Source: CAYYWP01 sp050176585
Lineage (GTDB): Bacteria > Desulfobacterota > Binatia > HRBIN30 > CADEER01
Direction: 5' to 3'
Assembly: GCA_050176585.1 (NCBI GenBank)
Contig: JBFXHX010000065.1
Location: 1 to 16,415, forward strand
DNA: 16,415 bases
Part shown: piece after piece, positions 15,314 to 16,415 of the stretch
How the letters are laid out: each line of letters begins with the position of its first letter
Position numbering within the stretch: the first letter of the stretch is position 1
The notes under the pieces: generated by a model
Seen by the model: the letters and a program-made list of their open reading frames with translations, nothing else
What the model was told of the DNA's origin: nothing
The model's database searches: none
Position numbers and translations under genes: made by a program

Positions 15314-16404
15314 TCGCCGAGCTCTACGATCGCGATCACCGGCCCGCCGCCCGGTGGGCCCTGATGCATGGCGTCGACCGAGACGAATACGGCGGGATCG
15401 CCGAGCGCAGTAGCGGCAACTGCCCCTACAGCAGCCTTGGCGTGGCGATGATGGTGCACGTCCGAATCATCGAGCATGATCTGCCGCCGCCCGCGCAGCA
15501 GCCCGCTGCGATCCGCCTCGCACTTGATGAAGCAGTTCACCACCCTGCCTTTGAGGTCCTCGGCGCGCGGGCGCGGCGGCAGCTCGAGACCGGCGTCGCG
15601 GATTGCATCGTAGACCGCGTCGATGTCCAGGGCATCCTTCATCACGGTATGGCCGATGCGAAACCTTCCGCCGGCCCCGGACCGATTGCCCAAGAGCACG
15701 ATCTGGGCCCGAGTGAGCTCCACGCCCGAGGAACACGACGCCACGGCGGAATACAGGTTGAGGTCGCGGCAGATCTGCTCCGCCCGAGGCATGGCGATCT
15801 CACCCAATGCCAGCGCGATGCCGAGCGCGGCCGTGCCGTTCGACACCCCCATGGACTCATGCACTTCGCAGAACACGTGCTCCCCGCGCGCTTCGGCGTC
15901 CCGCACGGAGTCGATGGTCAGCAGGGGCGTCTTCGTCTGCACGTAGTGCACGTCGCGCGGATCATCTATTCCGGCATCCCGCATGGCCTGCCGTACGCCG
16001 GCCGCGACCTTCTCCACCATCGCTGGGCGGCCGATATCCTCTGGCAGGATTTCGGCGCTCATCGCCGTGCCGATCGCCAGGCGCGAGCGGTTCGAAGGGC
16101 CCGCGCGATCGTCCTTGGCAAAGACCGTGGCGTGCGGCGTCAACACGCCATCGCATCCGCCGGACCAGACCATGGGAATGGCGGCAATCTCCTCCGCGCT
16201 GCGGGTGCCGAGTTGAGCCAGCACGCGCCGGAACGCTTGGTCGGCGAGTATGCGCGTGAAGTCGTTGACGCCGCCGTTACCCTCGGTCTTGCCGATGACC
16301 GCTACGACCCGGTCGGCCGACATCTGCCCGTCGCGAATGCGCTCCGCGAGACCGGAGGCATCCTGCACATGCTTCATCTCAACCTTGACCGCTTCGACCG
16401 CCAT
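15310..16404 (-). CDS. Ring-opening amidohydrolase (cyanuric acid amidohydrolase/barbiturase family)
   Basis: This encodes 364 residues, matching AtzD/TrzD/barbiturase length (about 360), with the threefold internal pseudo-repeat of that family. Each repeat supplies a Ser-Lys pair: K39 (GKTEGNGGVNDFTR) with S81 (WSGGCDGVLTPH); K158 (VQTKTPLLT) with S225 (ASCSSGVEL); K294 (CFIKCEAD) with S342 (VSVDAMHQGPPGGGP). Substrate-binding Arg equivalents are R51 and R320, but the middle one (AtzD Arg193, in SRGASALG) is N189 here (SNGTAALG). The reaction in known members is hydrolytic opening of cyanuric acid to carboxybiuret or of barbiturate to ureidomalonate. I cannot choose between these, and the Asn hints at another ring. 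ATG 16404 is the start best matching family length; the frame is open to the window end. It is co-transcribed with the CodA-like gene. Confidence 0.93.
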   Translation of the reverse strand: MAVEAVKVEMKHVQDASGLAERIRDGQMSADRVVAVIGKTEGNGGVNDFTRILADQAFRRVLAQLGTRSAEEIAAIPMVWSGGCDGVLTPHATVFAKDDRAGPSNRSRLAIGTAMSAEILPEDIGRPAMVEKVAAGVRQAMRDAGIDDPRDVHYVQTKTPLLTIDSVRDAEARGEHVFCEVHESMGVSNGTAALGIALALGEIAMPRAEQICRDLNLYSAVASCSSGVELTRAQIVLLGNRSGAGGRFRIGHTVMKDALDIDAVYDAIRDAGLELPPRPRAEDLKGRVVNCFIKCEADRSGLLRGRRQIMLDDSDVHHHRHAKAAVGAVAATALGDPAVFVSVDAMHQGPPGGGPVIAIVELGE

Positions 16405-16415
16405 AGCTCGGGCGC

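Noticed and set aside
1..16415. CRISPR arrays, tRNA/rRNA genes, insertion sequences or phage genes
   Set aside because: I saw no spaced repeats, RNA gene signatures, transposase or phage motifs on either strand.

Overview
The window is high-GC bacterial DNA, probably a metagenome-derived scaffold because it carries one 100-N gap at 1579-1678. A signal-peptide outer-membrane barrel protein points to a Gram-negative. The mix of DUF1302/DUF1329-like envelope proteins, CoxMS/CoxDE genes and a sigma-54 regulator fits soil or aquatic lineages such as Binatota, Rokubacteria/Methylomirabilota or beta/gamma-proteobacteria. I cannot settle the phylum from sequence alone. Every convincing gene is on the minus strand, so transcription runs from the right edge to the left; the long plus-strand frames look like GC-driven shadows.

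Right block (16404 to 11627), in transcription order: a ring-opening amidohydrolase of the cyanuric acid amidohydrolase/barbiturase family, a CodA-like deaminase or amidohydrolase coupled to it by an ATGA overlap, a GT4 glycosyltransferase that looks out of place, and a metal-dependent cyclase-family amidohydrolase (HxGTHxD motif).

Middle block (11508 to 5480): a GAF-AAA+-Fis sigma-54 activator overlaps (GTGA) an NCS1-family permease with an unusual Cys-rich tail. Then come a YciI-like protein, CoxG, CoxM (FAD subunit) and CoxS (2x[2Fe-2S] subunit) of a xanthine oxidase-family molybdenum hydroxylase. No large CoxL-type Mo subunit is present.

Left block (5413 to 1): a MoxR/CoxD AAA+ ATPase and a CoxE-type VWA protein (molybdoenzyme maturation pair), a DUF1329-like secreted protein, a DUF1302-like outer-membrane protein interrupted by the gap, and the 5' part of a SufU/NifU-like Fe-S scaffold gene cut by the left edge.

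Taken together, the permease, CodA-like enzyme, ring-opening amidohydrolase, cyclase-type hydrolase and Mo-hydroxylase parts suggest a sigma-54-controlled locus for taking up, hydroxylating or deaminating, and opening an N-heterocycle (pyrimidine, barbiturate, hydantoin or triazine type). This pathway is inference. The key unusual features are the missing CoxL, an altered metal/catalytic site in the CodA-like enzyme, an Arg-to-Asn change in the ring-opening enzyme, and the Cys-rich permease tail.
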